DNA of 64,000 nt from Amycolatopsis azurea DSM 43854 (GCF_001995215.1 NZ_MUXN01000025.1:186001-250000); one strand, 5' to 3'; shown: positions 1-11,242, counted from the first letter of the stretch. Program-made: numbers and translations. Notes: generated from the sequence alone by a model not told the origin.

Positions 1-3000
1 CGCGTCCGGCAGGACCAGGGTCGCCCCGGCCAGCAGCGTCATGTAGAGCTCGGAAACCATGGCGTCGAAACCGATCGCGGACAACTGCAGGATCCGCGAG
101 GACGACGTCACGGCCATCCGCTCGATATGCGCGTACCCCAGGTTGACGAGTCCGGAGTGCGTGACCTGGACGCCCTTCGGCACCCCCGTCGACCCCGACG
201 TGTAGATCACGTACGCCGCGTCTTCCGGGGCCACCGGCGGCAGCACCACCTCCGGATCGGCGGTGGGCAGCGTGTCGAGCACCAGCACCGTGCCCGCGAA
301 CTCCACCGGCACGAACGCCCGGGTCGTCCTCGTGCACACCAGCACCTCGGGTGCCGAATTCGCCAGCATGAACTCGACGCGGTCACGCGGATAGTCCGGA
401 TCGACCGGGACGAACGCCCCACCGGCGAACGTGACGCCCAGCAGGGTCACCGCCAGCTCGACCGAACGCTCGACCAGCACGCCCACCCGGGCCTCACGCC
501 GCACGCCCGCGTCGACCAGCAGCCGGGCCAGCGCCTCGACCTCGTCCAGCAGACCGCTGTAGGTCAGGCTCCGCGCCGCGTCCTCGAAGGCCACCGCGTC
601 CGGCGTCCGGTCCGCCTGTGCGCGGACCAGCGCCGGCAGTGTGTCGGTCACGAGCGGCGCGTCCGTCCGGTTCCACTCGTCCACCACCAGGCGGCGGTGC
701 TCCGGCCCGATCAGGCCGACCCGCCCGACCGGGATCAGCGGATCGGCGACCACCTGCTCGAGCGCGCGGACGATCGACGCGAGGAACTCCTCGGCCCGCG
801 TCCGGTCGAACACGTCCGGCCGGTAGATGACCTCACCGTGGACGCCGCCGCCTTCGGACGCGCGCAGGGACAGCGGATAGTGCCCGTTGTCGTCCGGGAT
901 CCCCGCCGGGCGCATGGCCAGGACGCCGGGGTCGTCGGACGGCTCCGGCGGTGGCGGGTAGTTCTCGAAGACGACGATCGTGTCGAACGCCGCGCCGGGA
1001 CCGGCGACCTGGGTGAGTTCGGTCAGCCCCAGATGCTGATGCGGCATCAGCGCGACCTGCCGTTCCTGCAGATCGGCCAGCATGTCGGCGAACCGGTCCG
1101 CACCGGTGAGGCGGGCCCGGACCGGCAGCATGTTCATGAACAGGCCGACCGCGGACTCGACGCCGGGGATCTCCAGCGGCCGTCCGGCCACCGTGGTGCC
1201 GAAGACGACGTCCTCGCGCCCGGTCAGCCGCGCCAGCAGCAAGGACCAGACCCCTTGGAACAGCGTGTTCATCGTGACGCCGTGCCGCCGGGTGAACTCC
1301 GTCAGCCGCCCGCTCAGCTCTTCGTCGAGCGCGAACCGCACGCGGTCGGGCTCGATGGGCGTGGCGATCGTTTCCGGCGCCACGACACGGGTCGCTTCGT
1401 CGAGCCCCGCGAGTGCTGTCCGCCACGCCTCCCTGGCCGCCGCGTTGTCCTGGCGGGCGATCCACGCGAGGTACTCGCGGTACGACGTCGGGACCGGCAG
1501 GGTCTGGCCGTCACCGCCGGCCTCGTAGGCCGCCATCACCTCGACCAGGAACACCGGAAGCGACCAGCCGTCGGCCGAGATGTGGTGCGACGACAGGATC
1601 AGCCGGTGCCGTCGTTCCGCGAAGCGCACCAGGTGCAGGCGCAGCTGCGGCGCCTTGGTCAGGTCGAACCGGTCGGCGTGCGCCTCGGCCGCGAGGAGCT
1701 CGAACTCCGCGAGCGCCTCGTCCTCGGGCAGGTGCGACAGGTCGGTTTCCCGCCACGGCACCGTCACCCGGCGGGCGACCGCCTGCACGCCGGTGCCGGA
1801 TCCGAGCTGATGGAAGCTCGCCCGCAGGGCGTCGTGCCGGTCGACCAGGGTCTGCCAGGACGAGCGGAAGCGGGCGGCGTCCAGCGGACCATCGAGGGTG
1901 AGGACCCGCATGCCCGCGTAGACGTCCGGGCCGCGTTCGTCGATGCTGTGGAACAGCAGGCCTTCCTGGAGCGGGGAGAACGGCCAGATGTCGAGCAGCT
2001 CCGGAACGGCGGCCTCGATCTCCTCGACTTCCTGCTGTGCCAACGAAACGAGGGGGAAGTCGGACGGCGTGTGCCCGCCCGAGCCGCCCGCGCCGACGTG
2101 TGCGGCGAGCCCGGTCAGCATGGCCAGCCACGTCTTCCCGAGCGACTCCGCGTCGGCCTCGGTGAGGATCCGCCCGGCCCAGGTCACGGTCAGCGTGAGC
2201 TCGGGTCCGCCGTCGCCGTCCAGCACCGCCGCGTCGATCTCCACGACGTGCCGCAAGGGCAGATCCTGCTCCGCCGCGCCGCCGATGGTCCCGACCATCT
2301 GCCAGGGTTCCGCGTCGCCCTCGGGCCGGGCCGAGAAACGGCCGAGGTAGTTGAAGCCGATCTCCGCCTTCGGCAGCACCGACAGGGCCTGCCCCGTCTC
2401 CTCGTTGAGGTGCCGCAGCATCCCGTAGCCGAGCCCGCCGTCGGGCACGGATCGCACGTTCTCCTTGACGCCCTTGAGAAGCCGCCCGGCCGCGGCGCCG
2501 CCCGCGATCGCTTCCGCCGGGTCGATCCCCGCGGTGTCCAACCTGAGCGGATGGACATCGGTGAACCAGCCGATCGTCCGCGACAGGTCCAGATCTTCGA
2601 GAGCCTGACGGCCGTGGCCCTCGACGTCGACCACGACGGCGGTGCCGCCGCGCCAGCCGGTCACCGCGCCCGCCAGGGTCGCCAGCAGGACTTCGTGGAC
2701 ACCACAGTGGAAGGCCGAGGTGGCCTTCTCCACGAGCACGCTCGCGCGCTCCCTCGGCAGGGTCCAGGACTTGCGACCCGACGTGGAAATGGTGTCGCGC
2801 TTCGGATCCAGCTCACCCAGCCGCGTTTCCGCGCCGTCGAGGATCTCCGTCCAGGTCGCGAGTTCCGCGCCGCGGGCCGCCGCCTGCTCGGTCAACGTCC
2901 GCGCCCAACGCCGGAACGAGACGTCCACCGGGTCGAGCTCCGGTTCCCGGCCCAGGGCCACGGCTTCACAGGCCGTCTGGAGGTCCGGCAGCAGGATCCG

Positions 3001-6000
3001 CCACGACACCACGTCGGCCACGAGGTGATGCGCCACCACGACCAGTCGTCCGACGCGGCCGGGTCCCGCGTCGGCCCACACCGCCCGGACCATCACGCCG
3101 CCGACGGGATCCAGGCGCGCGGCCGCTTCACCGGCCCTGCGCTCGGCGATCTCGTCGAGGTCGCCGGAATCCGCTTCGACCCGCTCGACCAGCCCGGTCG
3201 CGTCCACGGTCCCGCGCTCGGACACGACCAGCCGGGGCTGCGCGGCTTCGCCCTCGACGACCCGGCTCCGCAGCAGGTCGTGCGTGTCGATCACCGCGGC
3301 CAACCCGGCCGTCAAGGCGTCCACGGACAGCTCACCGGGCGCACCGACGGTCACCCACTGCGCGAGCGCGCCACCGTTCAGCGCGCCGGAATCGTGTTCG
3401 ATCAGTTCCCGCACGACCGGTGTCCACGGGACCTCCCCGACGCCGTCCTCGACGTCTTGGGCGTCGGCCGGGAGCTGTCCGCCGCGTTCGGCGACGGCCG
3501 CGATCCCCGCGGGCGTCTTCTGCTCGAAGACCTGCTTGGCACCGAAGACGAGGTCCTCGCGCCGCGCACGGGCAGCCAGCCGCATCGAGAGGATCGAGTC
3601 GCCGCCGAGTTCGAAGAAGCCGTCGTCGGCGCCGACCTCGTCCAGTCCGAGGATCTCGGCGAACAGGCCGCACAGCAGCCGCTCGGTCCCGGTGCGCGGC
3701 TCGCGGCCGGCGCGCCTGGCGGTGAACTCGGGGGCGGGCAGGGCCGCGCGGTCGATCTTCCCGTTGAGCGTCAACGGGAAGGCGTCCATCACCAGCACCA
3801 CCGAGGGCACCATGTACTCCGGCAGCCGCGCCGCGAGCTGTTCGCGGACCGCGCCGGAATCCAGTCCCGGCCCGTCTTCCGCGGTCACGTACGCGATGAG
3901 CCGCTTCTCGCCGGGCCGTTCTTCCCGTGCCACCACGATCGCCTGCGCGACCTGAGGGACGTCGGTCAGCGCGGCCTCGATCTCGCCCGGCTCGACGCGG
4001 TAGCCGCGGATCTTCACCTGCGAGTCGGCCCGGCCGCCGAACACCAGCTCGCCCTGATCCGTCCAGCGCGCGAGATCGCCGGTGCGGTACATCCGCTCCC
4101 CCGCGGCGAACGGATTCGCGACGAACCGTTCCGCCGTCAGCGCGTGCGCGCCCACATAGCCGTGCGCCAGACCGGCACCCGCGAGGTACAGCTCGCCGGT
4201 CACGTCGGGGGCCACCGGCTGGAGGAACGCGTCCAGCACGTAAGCCTGCCTGCCGTCCAGCGGCCTGCCGATCGGCAACACGTCACTCGTCGCGACACCC
4301 GGTTCGAGGACGAGCCACGTGGCGCAAAGGGTGATCTCGGTGGGGCCGTAAAGCTGCCGGACCCGGACGTCCGGGCAGGCCTGGCGCATCCGCACGACGG
4401 AAGCGAGCGGCACCGCGTCCCCGCCGGTCAGGATCTCGCGCAGGCCGAGGAAGGACTCCGGGGATTCCTCCGCCACCGCACGGAAAGCGCCCGCCGTCAG
4501 GTGGACGGTGGTCACGCCGCGGGCGACCGCTTCCCGCAGCCGGCCGGCGTCGACCGTGCCCGGCTCCGCGACCACCACGCGGGCTCCGCTGACCAGCGGC
4601 ACCCAGAGTTCGACCAGCGACGCGTCGAAAGCGTGCGACGCGTGCAGCAGCACGTGATCGGCCGGGCCCTGCGACCAGCCTGGGTCGCTCGCCAGCGCCG
4701 CCACACTCGCGTGCGGGACCGCGACGCCCTTGGGCACTCCTGTCGATCCCGACGTGTACATCAGGTAGGCCACGTCCTGCGCCGACACCGTGACCTCGGG
4801 CGCCTTCGCGTCCCCGATCCCGGGTGCGCCGACGACCACCGACCGGATTCCGTCCGGCACGACGTCGCGGGTCGCTTCCGCGCAGAGCGCCACCGACGCG
4901 CCGGCGTCGGTGAGCATCCGCTCGATCCGCTCCACGGGATGGTCCACGTTCACCGGCACCTGCGCGGCTCCCGCCTTCCAGACCGCGAGCAGGGCGACCA
5001 CCAGGTCCACGCCGCGTTCCATCACGACCCCGACGCGGTCACCGCGCCGCACGCCGATCCCGGCCAGGTACCCGGCGAGCCGGTCCGATTCCCGGTCGAG
5101 TCCGGCGTAGGACAGCGTCCGCCCGCCTTCCTCGACCGCCACCGCGTCCGGGGAAAGCCCTGCCTGGCGCCGGAAAAGCTCCAGCACGGACGTCTTGCCC
5201 GCCGGTTCGCCGGTCGCGTTCCAGCGTTCGACCACCGACGCGCGCGCCGGTTCGCTCGTCACGGTCAGGCGGCCGACGGGCAGCGACGGGTCCGCCACCA
5301 CCTGCTCGATCGCCCGGACGACCTGCCTGGCGATCTCGGCGGCGGTCTCCCCGGCGATCCGGTCGGGCCGGTAGGACAGGTGGATCTGCAGCCGTTCGCC
5401 GGGCATCACGCTCAGGGAAAGCGGGAAGGTGGTGCCGGTCCGGGTGCGGACCGAGCTGATCGCGACCCCGCCGTCGCCAACGCCTGCGGCGTCCAGCGGG
5501 AAGTTGACGGTCATCAGGACGGTGTCGAAGACCGCGCCGGTCCCGGCCGCCTTCTGGATCTCCTGCAGCCCCATGTACTGGTGTTCGGTCAGCGCCGACT
5601 GACGTCGTTGCAGATCCTGGAGCAGGTCCAGCACCGGCACACCGCCGTCGAGCCGGACGCGGACCGGGACGGTGTTGATGAACATCCCGACCATCCGCTC
5701 GACGTCCGGCACCTCCGCCGGGCGTCCGGACACCACGGTCCCGAACACCACGTCCGTCCGGCGCGCGAGCCGCGCCAGCACCAGCGCCCACGCGCCCTGC
5801 ACGATCGTGCTCAGCGTCAGGCCGTTCCCCCGCGCGAACTCGGTGACCGCCCGGGTCGGCTCCTCGGACAGCCATTCGGACCGCTCGTCCGGCAGCACCA
5901 TCGTCTTGCCCGCGTCGGCGTCCATCAGGGTCGGTTCGTCCGCACCCGCGAGTTCGGCCCGCCACGCCGCACGGGTCGCTTCCTCGTCCTGACGGCTCAG

Positions 6001-9000
6001 CCACGTCAGATAGTCCCGATAGGACGGTGCGGGCTTGGCCTGCCCTCCCGCGTAGCCGGTCGCCGTCTCGCCGAGGACGAGCGGTGTGGACCAGCCGTCG
6101 AGCAGCAGGTGGTGCGCGGTCAGCACGAGCCGGTGCCGATCCTCGCCGAGCCGGATCAGCAGCAGCCGCAGCAAGGGAGGTTTGCTCACGTCGAAGCGTG
6201 CCGCCGAGTCCTCCGCGAGCAGGCGTTCGACCTCTTCGGCCGCGGCCGTCTCGCCGAGGTGCGACAGATCCTTTTCACGCCAAGGGATTTCGACCTCGTC
6301 GACGACGACCTGCACCGTCTCCCCGGCGCCGAGTTCGTGGAAGCTCGCCCGGAGCGACGCGTGCCGCGTGACCAGGTCGTTCCACGCCGCGCGCAGCCGT
6401 CCCGCGTCGAGCGGTCCGTCGAGGTCCAGGATCCGCTGGGTCTGGTAGACGTCGACCCCGCCCTCGTCGAAGGCCCGCTCGAAGAGCATGCCTTCCTGCA
6501 ACGGCGACAGCGACCAGATGTCCGCCAGCCCCGGCGCGGCGGCTTCCAGCTCGGCCACGTCGCGCTGCGTCAGCTTCACGAGTTCGAAGTCGGACGGGGT
6601 GTGCCCGCCGGGGCCGTCCGCCAGGGCCGCGAGCCCGGTCAACGTCTCCAGCCACGCCTCGCCGAGGCGCTCCACCGTGGCGGGGTCGAGATCCCGGCCG
6701 TCGATGACGAGCCGCAGGCGAGGGCCTTCCGGCGTGTCCTGGACGTCCGCGCCGATCTCCAGCGCGTGGGCCTGGACCGTGTCCTGACCGCCGCCGAGCG
6801 CCCCTCCGATCGCCTGCCAGGCGCCGGTCTCGGTGCCGGCACCGGCCCGGCCGAGGTAGTTGAACCCGATCCGCGCGGACGGCAACGCCGCCAGCCTCGC
6901 CCCGGTCTCGGGATTGAGATACCGCAGCAAACCGAAGCCGAGACCGTCGCCGGGAACGGCCCGGACCTGGTCCTTCACGGCCTTCAGCAGCTCCCCGGAC
7001 GCCGGATCGGCACCGGAGACGTCGAGGCGGACCGGGTGAACGCCGGTGAACCAGCCGACGGTGCGCAACAGATCCTCGTCGTCGGCGGCGTGGCGGCCGT
7101 GGCCTTCCACGTCCACCAGGACCGCGGCGTCGTCACCGCGCCATCGCGCGACCGCGCCCGCGACACCCGCCAGCAGGACTTCCTGGATCCCGCAGTGGAA
7201 CGCGCCCGGCACCTGGCCCACCAGAGCCCGCGCCGCGCCGCCGTCCACCGTCCCGGACCACGAGTGCGACTGCCCGGTTCCCTGCTCGGGCAACGGTTCC
7301 ACGCCGTCCAGTACGGCGGCCCAGTACTCGGTCTCGGCGACCGTGTCCGCGCTGAGGGCCTGCTCGGCCAGCCGCCGAGCCCACTGCCGGAACGACGTCG
7401 TCGCGGGTTCGAGCGCGGGAGTCCCGCCGGAGAGCACGGCTTCGTACGCCGAGCGCAGATCCGGCAGCAGGATCCCCCACGAGACCGCGTCGACGACCAG
7501 GTGATGCGCCACCAGCGCCAACCGGCCCGGCTCGGCGTCCCCGGCGTCGAGCCACACGGCCCGCACCATGGTTCCCGCCGCCGGGTCCAGCGCGCCGATC
7601 GCCGCTTCCGCCTCGCGGCCGGCGATCTCGTCGAGGTCTCCTGCCCCGGCCACCACCCGGGTCACCAAGGCGGCCGCGGATCCCTTCTCGGGCACGGTCA
7701 ACCGGCCGACGGACTCCACCCGGGCCCGCAGGAGATCGTGCGTGTCCAGCACCGCGCGCAGCGCTGCCACGAACGCGTCCAGGTTGAACCCGTCCGGGGT
7801 GGCGACGACGCGTGCCTGCGCGAAGCCGGGGCGCATCGCGGCTTCTCCGAGGGCGAGCATCACCGGGGTCCAAGGGACTTCACCGATCCCTGAGTCCACT
7901 GTGGATACAGGTCGCACCGCCGGGGCCAGCGCCGCGAGACGCTCGGGCGTCCGGTGCTCGAACACCAGGCGCGGGGTGAGCGGGATTCCCTCGCGACGGG
8001 CGCGGGCGGCCACCTGCATCGACGAGATCGAGTCCCCGCCGAGCTCGAAGAAGCTGTCCTCCAGACCGACCTCGTCCAGGCCGAGGACCTCGGCGAACAC
8101 GCCGCGCAGGATCCACTCGGCCTCGGTGGCGGGCTCCCGGCCCGCCGACTTCGAGACGAAGTCCGGCTCGGGCAGCGCCTGGCGGTCCACCTTGCCGTTG
8201 ACCGTCAACGGCAGGTCGTCCAGCACCAGCACCGCGGCCGGGACCATGAACTCGGGCAGCGTCTCGGCGAGCTCGCCGCGCAGCCGTTCCGGGTCGAGCG
8301 TCTTCCCCGCTTCGGCGACCACGTAACCGATCAGGTGGCCGTCCCTCGGGGTCACCACGGCCTGGCCGACGCCGGGCAGTTCGGCGAGCGCCACCTCGAC
8401 CTCGCCGGGCTCGACCCGGTATCCCCGGATCTTCACCTGGTCGTCGGCCCGGCCGGCGAACGCCAGTGCGCCCTGATCCGTCCAGGAGGCCAGGTCGCCG
8501 GTCCGGTACATCCGCTCGCCGGGCGCGAAGGGATCGGCGACGAACCGCTCGGCCGTCAGCACCGGACGCCCCAGATAGCCTTGCGCCACACCGGCTCCGG
8601 CGATGTACAGCTCGCCGGGCAGGCCCGGCGGCAAGGGCCGCAGGAACGCGTCGAGGACGTAGACCCGCCGTCCGGCGAGCGGACGGCCGATCGGCAGCAC
8701 GGAACCCGCCGGATCACCGGGTTCGAGCACCCACCACGTCGCGCACAGCGTGGCCTCGGTCGGGCCGTAGAGATGCCGCACCCGCACGTCCGGGCACGTC
8801 CGGCGGACACGGTCCACCGCCGACGGCGGCACCGCGTCGCCGCCGGTCAGCACCTCGCGCAGCCCGGCGACCGACTCCGGTGCCTCCTCGGCCAGCACCC
8901 GGAAGGCGCCGGCGGTGAGGTGGGCGGCCGTGACCCCGTCGGCCACGTAGCCCGCCAGCGCCGCGCCGTCCACCACGCCTGATCCGGCCAGCCGCACCCG

Positions 9001-10986
9001 GGCGCCCGAGACCAGCGGCACCCAAAGCTCGAACAGCGAGATGTCGAAAGCGTGCGAAGCGTGCATCAACACGGTGTCTTCGGGGCCCACGCGCCATCCC
9101 GGCTCGCCGACCAGCGCGGCGACGGCGCCGTGCGAGACCGCGACACCCTTCGGCGTCCCCGTCGACCCTGACGTGTACATCACGTAGGCGACGTCGTCGG
9201 CAGCGGCGGCGACCGAAAGGCGTGCCTGCTCCGCCACCGCCTGCCGCGTCCGCGGATCGAGGACGATCGGGGCGATCCCGCCGTCCAGCACGGCTTCCCG
9301 GTACGCCTCCGCGCACACGACCGCCGCCGGTTCCGCGTCCGCCAGCATGAACTTCACACGTTCCATCGGGTAGGCGGGATCCACCGGCACATAGGCCGCG
9401 CCCGCCTTCCACACGGCGAGCAACGTCGCGACCAGATCGGCGGACCGCTCCATCACCACGGCGACCCGGTCGCCGCGCCGGACCCCGCGATCGCTCAGGT
9501 AACCGGCGAGCCTTTCCGCGTACTCGGCCAGCTCCCCGTAGGACAACGCCCGCTCGCCGTCGTCGACCGCGATCCCGTCGCGACGGCGGTCCACCTGACC
9601 GTCGAACAGCTTCGGCGCCAGGCGATCCGGCGCCGCTCCGGCCGCGGTTCCCCATTCCTCCAGGACCGACGCGCGATCGGCCGCGCTCGTCATCTCGAGT
9701 TCGGCCACCGTGATGTCGCGCGTTTCGGTGAGCTGGCGCAGCACCCCGGTGAACCGGTCGAGGATGGCCAGCGCGTCGTCATGGTCGAACCGCTCGGTCA
9801 CGTAGTCGAGGTTGAGCAGCATCGACTCGCCGGGGACGGCGACCAGCGTCAGCGGATAGTGGGCGGCTTCCTTGCCTTGCGTGATGGTGATGCGGAAGGT
9901 CTCGCCCGAATCCGCTTCGCCGAGCTCGCGCGGGAAGTTCTGGACGACGAGCAAGGTGTCGAAGATCGCGCCGGGGCCGGCCGTCTTCTGGATGTCCGCC
10001 AGTCCGACGTAATGATCGGAGATGAGCGCCGACTGCCGCTTTTGCAACTCCGCCAACAGGTCCAGGACCGGCTTCGAGCCGTTCAGCCGCACGCGCACCG
10101 GGACGGTGTTGAGGAACAGTCCCACCATTCCCTCGACGCCGGGCAGATCCGGCGGGCGCGCCGAGACCACCGCGCCGAACACGACGTCCGTGCGGCCGGA
10201 CAGCTGGGCCAGCACGAACCCCCACGCGCCCTGCACCACCGTGTTGAGCGTCAACCCGTTGGCGCGCGCCAGTTCCGCCACCGATCGCGTGAGGTCTTCC
10301 GGCAGCTCGATCATGAGGTTGTCGGGCATGCTCGGCGCGCGCCCCTGCTCGGCGGGCGCGACGAGCGTCGGCTCCTCGGCGCCCCGCAGCTCCGCCGACC
10401 ACGCCGACAGCGTCTTTTCCTTGTCCTGGCGGTCGAGCCAGGCGAGGTACTCCCGATAGGACCGCGCCTCGGGGAGGTCCAGCGGGCCGCCGTCGGCCGC
10501 GTACAGCAGCGACAACTCGTCGAAGACGATGGGCATCGACCAGCCGTCCATGATCGCGTGATGGCAGGTCACCACGAGACGGTGGTCGTCGTCGGCGAGG
10601 CGGATCAGGGTCAGCCGCAGCAACGGCGCGTTCGCGAGGTCGAACTTCGTCGTGCGATCCTCTTCGGCCAGCTCACGCACGGCCTCCTCGGGATCGTCGA
10701 GGTGGGAAAGATCGGCCTCCCGCCACGGAAGTTCCACCTGCCGCGCGATGAGCTGCACCGTCTCGCCCGACTTGCGCTGGCGGAAGCAGGCCCGCAGCGC
10801 GGCGTGCCGGGCCAGCAGTGCCTCCCAGGCCGCGCGCAGCCTGGCGGCCGCCACCGGACCGTCGAGTTCCAGGATCCAGTGGCCGACGTACAGGCCGGGC
10901 CCCTCGTCGTCGTAGACCGTGTGGAAGAGCAGCCCTTCCTGGAGTGGCGACAGCGGCCAGAAATCCTCGATCCGCGACTGAGCCAT
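1..10986 (-). CDS. Glycopeptide NRPS, modules 4-6 (3' end outside window)
   Basis: Non-ribosomal peptide synthetase adding residues 4, 5 and 6 of a heptapeptide. 3662 codons are visible with no stop. Order by eye: C4 (HHAIMDGW near residue 142), A4, T4 (FFELGGDS, Ser near 986), E4 (HHLVVDAVSW), C5 (HHLLLDGW near 1624), A5, T5 (Ser near 2463), E5 (HHLVADVVSW), C6 (HHISADGW near 3134), and the first ~220 residues of A6. Pocket residues read as DIFHLGLLC (A4) and DAVHLGLLC (A5), both Hpg-type; A6 begins D-A-S as in Tyr/beta-hydroxytyrosine pockets. E domains in modules 4 and 5 fit D-residues at these positions. The ATG at 10986 is chosen because GAGGGG lies just upstream; an in-frame ATG 18 nt earlier would place that motif inside the gene. 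It matches Tcp11/RpsC-type three-module proteins; the rest of module 6 lies left of base 1. Confidence 0.95.
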   Translation of the reverse strand, partial: MAQSRIEDFWPLSPLQEGLLFHTVYDDEGPGLYVGHWILELDGPVAAARLRAAWEALLARHAALRACFRQRKSGETVQLIARQVELPWREADLSHLDDPEEAVRELAEEDRTTKFDLANAPLLRLTLIRLADDDHRLVVTCHHAIMDGWSMPIVFDELSLLYAADGGPLDLPEARSYREYLAWLDRQDKEKTLSAWSAELRGAEEPTLVAPAEQGRAPSMPDNLMIELPEDLTRSVAELARANGLTLNTVVQGAWGFVLAQLSGRTDVVFGAVVSARPPDLPGVEGMVGLFLNTVPVRVRLNGSKPVLDLLAELQKRQSALISDHYVGLADIQKTAGPGAIFDTLLVVQNFPRELGEADSGETFRITITQGKEAAHYPLTLVAVPGESMLLNLDYVTERFDHDDALAILDRFTGVLRQLTETRDITVAELEMTSAADRASVLEEWGTAAGAAPDRLAPKLFDGQVDRRRDGIAVDDGERALSYGELAEYAERLAGYLSDRGVRRGDRVAVVMERSADLVATLLAVWKAGAAYVPVDPAYPMERVKFMLADAEPAAVVCAEAYREAVLDGGIAPIVLDPRTRQAVAEQARLSVAAAADDVAYVMYTSGSTGTPKGVAVSHGAVAALVGEPGWRVGPEDTVLMHASHAFDISLFELWVPLVSGARVRLAGSGVVDGAALAGYVADGVTAAHLTAGAFRVLAEEAPESVAGLREVLTGGDAVPPSAVDRVRRTCPDVRVRHLYGPTEATLCATWWVLEPGDPAGSVLPIGRPLAGRRVYVLDAFLRPLPPGLPGELYIAGAGVAQGYLGRPVLTAERFVADPFAPGERMYRTGDLASWTDQGALAFAGRADDQVKIRGYRVEPGEVEVALAELPGVGQAVVTPRDGHLIGYVVAEAGKTLDPERLRGELAETLPEFMVPAAVLVLDDLPLTVNGKVDRQALPEPDFVSKSAGREPATEAEWILRGVFAEVLGLDEVGLEDSFFELGGDSISSMQVAARARREGIPLTPRLVFEHRTPERLAALAPAVRPVSTVDSGIGEVPWTPVMLALGEAAMRPGFAQARVVATPDGFNLDAFVAALRAVLDTHDLLRARVESVGRLTVPEKGSAAALVTRVVAGAGDLDEIAGREAEAAIGALDPAAGTMVRAVWLDAGDAEPGRLALVAHHLVVDAVSWGILLPDLRSAYEAVLSGGTPALEPATTSFRQWARRLAEQALSADTVAETEYWAAVLDGVEPLPEQGTGQSHSWSGTVDGGAARALVGQVPGAFHCGIQEVLLAGVAGAVARWRGDDAAVLVDVEGHGRHAADDEDLLRTVGWFTGVHPVRLDVSGADPASGELLKAVKDQVRAVPGDGLGFGLLRYLNPETGARLAALPSARIGFNYLGRAGAGTETGAWQAIGGALGGGQDTVQAHALEIGADVQDTPEGPRLRLVIDGRDLDPATVERLGEAWLETLTGLAALADGPGGHTPSDFELVKLTQRDVAELEAAAPGLADIWSLSPLQEGMLFERAFDEGGVDVYQTQRILDLDGPLDAGRLRAAWNDLVTRHASLRASFHELGAGETVQVVVDEVEIPWREKDLSHLGETAAAEEVERLLAEDSAARFDVSKPPLLRLLLIRLGEDRHRLVLTAHHLLLDGWSTPLVLGETATGYAGGQAKPAPSYRDYLTWLSRQDEEATRAAWRAELAGADEPTLMDADAGKTMVLPDERSEWLSEEPTRAVTEFARGNGLTLSTIVQGAWALVLARLARRTDVVFGTVVSGRPAEVPDVERMVGMFINTVPVRVRLDGGVPVLDLLQDLQRRQSALTEHQYMGLQEIQKAAGTGAVFDTVLMTVNFPLDAAGVGDGGVAISSVRTRTGTTFPLSLSVMPGERLQIHLSYRPDRIAGETAAEIARQVVRAIEQVVADPSLPVGRLTVTSEPARASVVERWNATGEPAGKTSVLELFRRQAGLSPDAVAVEEGGRTLSYAGLDRESDRLAGYLAGIGVRRGDRVGVVMERGVDLVVALLAVWKAGAAQVPVNVDHPVERIERMLTDAGASVALCAEATRDVVPDGIRSVVVGAPGIGDAKAPEVTVSAQDVAYLMYTSGSTGVPKGVAVPHASVAALASDPGWSQGPADHVLLHASHAFDASLVELWVPLVSGARVVVAEPGTVDAGRLREAVARGVTTVHLTAGAFRAVAEESPESFLGLREILTGGDAVPLASVVRMRQACPDVRVRQLYGPTEITLCATWLVLEPGVATSDVLPIGRPLDGRQAYVLDAFLQPVAPDVTGELYLAGAGLAHGYVGAHALTAERFVANPFAAGERMYRTGDLARWTDQGELVFGGRADSQVKIRGYRVEPGEIEAALTDVPQVAQAIVVAREERPGEKRLIAYVTAEDGPGLDSGAVREQLAARLPEYMVPSVVLVMDAFPLTLNGKIDRAALPAPEFTARRAGREPRTGTERLLCGLFAEILGLDEVGADDGFFELGGDSILSMRLAARARREDLVFGAKQVFEQKTPAGIAAVAERGGQLPADAQDVEDGVGEVPWTPVVRELIEHDSGALNGGALAQWVTVGAPGELSVDALTAGLAAVIDTHDLLRSRVVEGEAAQPRLVVSERGTVDATGLVERVEADSGDLDEIAERRAGEAAARLDPVGGVMVRAVWADAGPGRVGRLVVVAHHLVADVVSWRILLPDLQTACEAVALGREPELDPVDVSFRRWARTLTEQAAARGAELATWTEILDGAETRLGELDPKRDTISTSGRKSWTLPRERASVLVEKATSAFHCGVHEVLLATLAGAVTGWRGGTAVVVDVEGHGRQALEDLDLSRTIGWFTDVHPLRLDTAGIDPAEAIAGGAAAGRLLKGVKENVRSVPDGGLGYGMLRHLNEETGQALSVLPKAEIGFNYLGRFSARPEGDAEPWQMVGTIGGAAEQDLPLRHVVEIDAAVLDGDGGPELTLTVTWAGRILTEADAESLGKTWLAMLTGLAAHVGAGGSGGHTPSDFPLVSLAQQEVEEIEAAVPELLDIWPFSPLQEGLLFHSIDERGPDVYAGMRVLTLDGPLDAARFRSSWQTLVDRHDALRASFHQLGSGTGVQAVARRVTVPWRETDLSHLPEDEALAEFELLAAEAHADRFDLTKAPQLRLHLVRFAERRHRLILSSHHISADGWSLPVFLVEVMAAYEAGGDGQTLPVPTSYREYLAWIARQDNAAAREAWRTALAGLDEATRVVAPETIATPIEPDRVRFALDEELSGRLTEFTRRHGVTMNTLFQGVWSLLLARLTGREDVVFGTTVAGRPLEIPGVESAVGLFMNMLPVRARLTGADRFADMLADLQERQVALMPHQHLGLTELTQVAGPGAAFDTIVVFENYPPPPEPSDDPGVLAMRPAGIPDDNGHYPLSLRASEGGGVHGEVIYRPDVFDRTRAEEFLASIVRALEQVVADPLIPVGRVGLIGPEHRRLVVDEWNRTDAPLVTDTLPALVRAQADRTPDAVAFEDAARSLTYSGLLDEVEALARLLVDAGVRREARVGVLVERSVELAVTLLGVTFAGGAFVPVDPDYPRDRVEFMLANSAPEVLVCTRTTRAFVPVEFAGTVLVLDTLPTADPEVVLPPVAPEDAAYVIYTSGSTGVPKGVQVTHSGLVNLGYAHIERMAVTSSSRILQLSAIGFDAMVSELYMTLLAGATLVLPDA

Positions 10987-11142
10987 CAATTTCCCCTCGA
11001 TCATCTGCGGGCTCGCAAAAGGAATCATCCGCCGGGCGGGCGGGCCCGGACAATCCGTCCAACCGCAATTCGACCCTATGGTTTCCCGCAGGTCTTCCGG
11101 GCCGAACAAAGGTTGGAGCACAAGGAAAAGCACTGGGCCCGG

Positions 11143-11199
11143 GTGTCGCGAAAGCCACTTTCGCAACCTTCAACGTCCCGAAAGTGGCTTTCGCGACAC
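11143..11199. repeat. Perfect 21-bp inverted repeat, family B (GAAAGYCACTTTC core)
   Basis: Arms at 11143-11163 and 11179-11199 are exact reverse complements with a 15-nt loop. The core resembles the repeats at 49556-49608. It lies between two NRPS genes and would form a strong RNA stem in either direction, with no T-run after it. Confidence 0.85.
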
Positions 11200-11242
11200 G
11201 CCAGAGGCCGCGCCGGTCGCGAAATCCGCCGGGCCGGGTGGG

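Noticed and set aside
127..7893. Very long plus-strand open frame (over 2500 codons) opposite the NRPS gene.
   Set aside because: It is a by-product of GC-rich codon use on the opposite strand: its protein is a low-complexity Arg/Gly/His/Pro/Gln mix with no domain, while the minus strand shows clear NRPS motifs.
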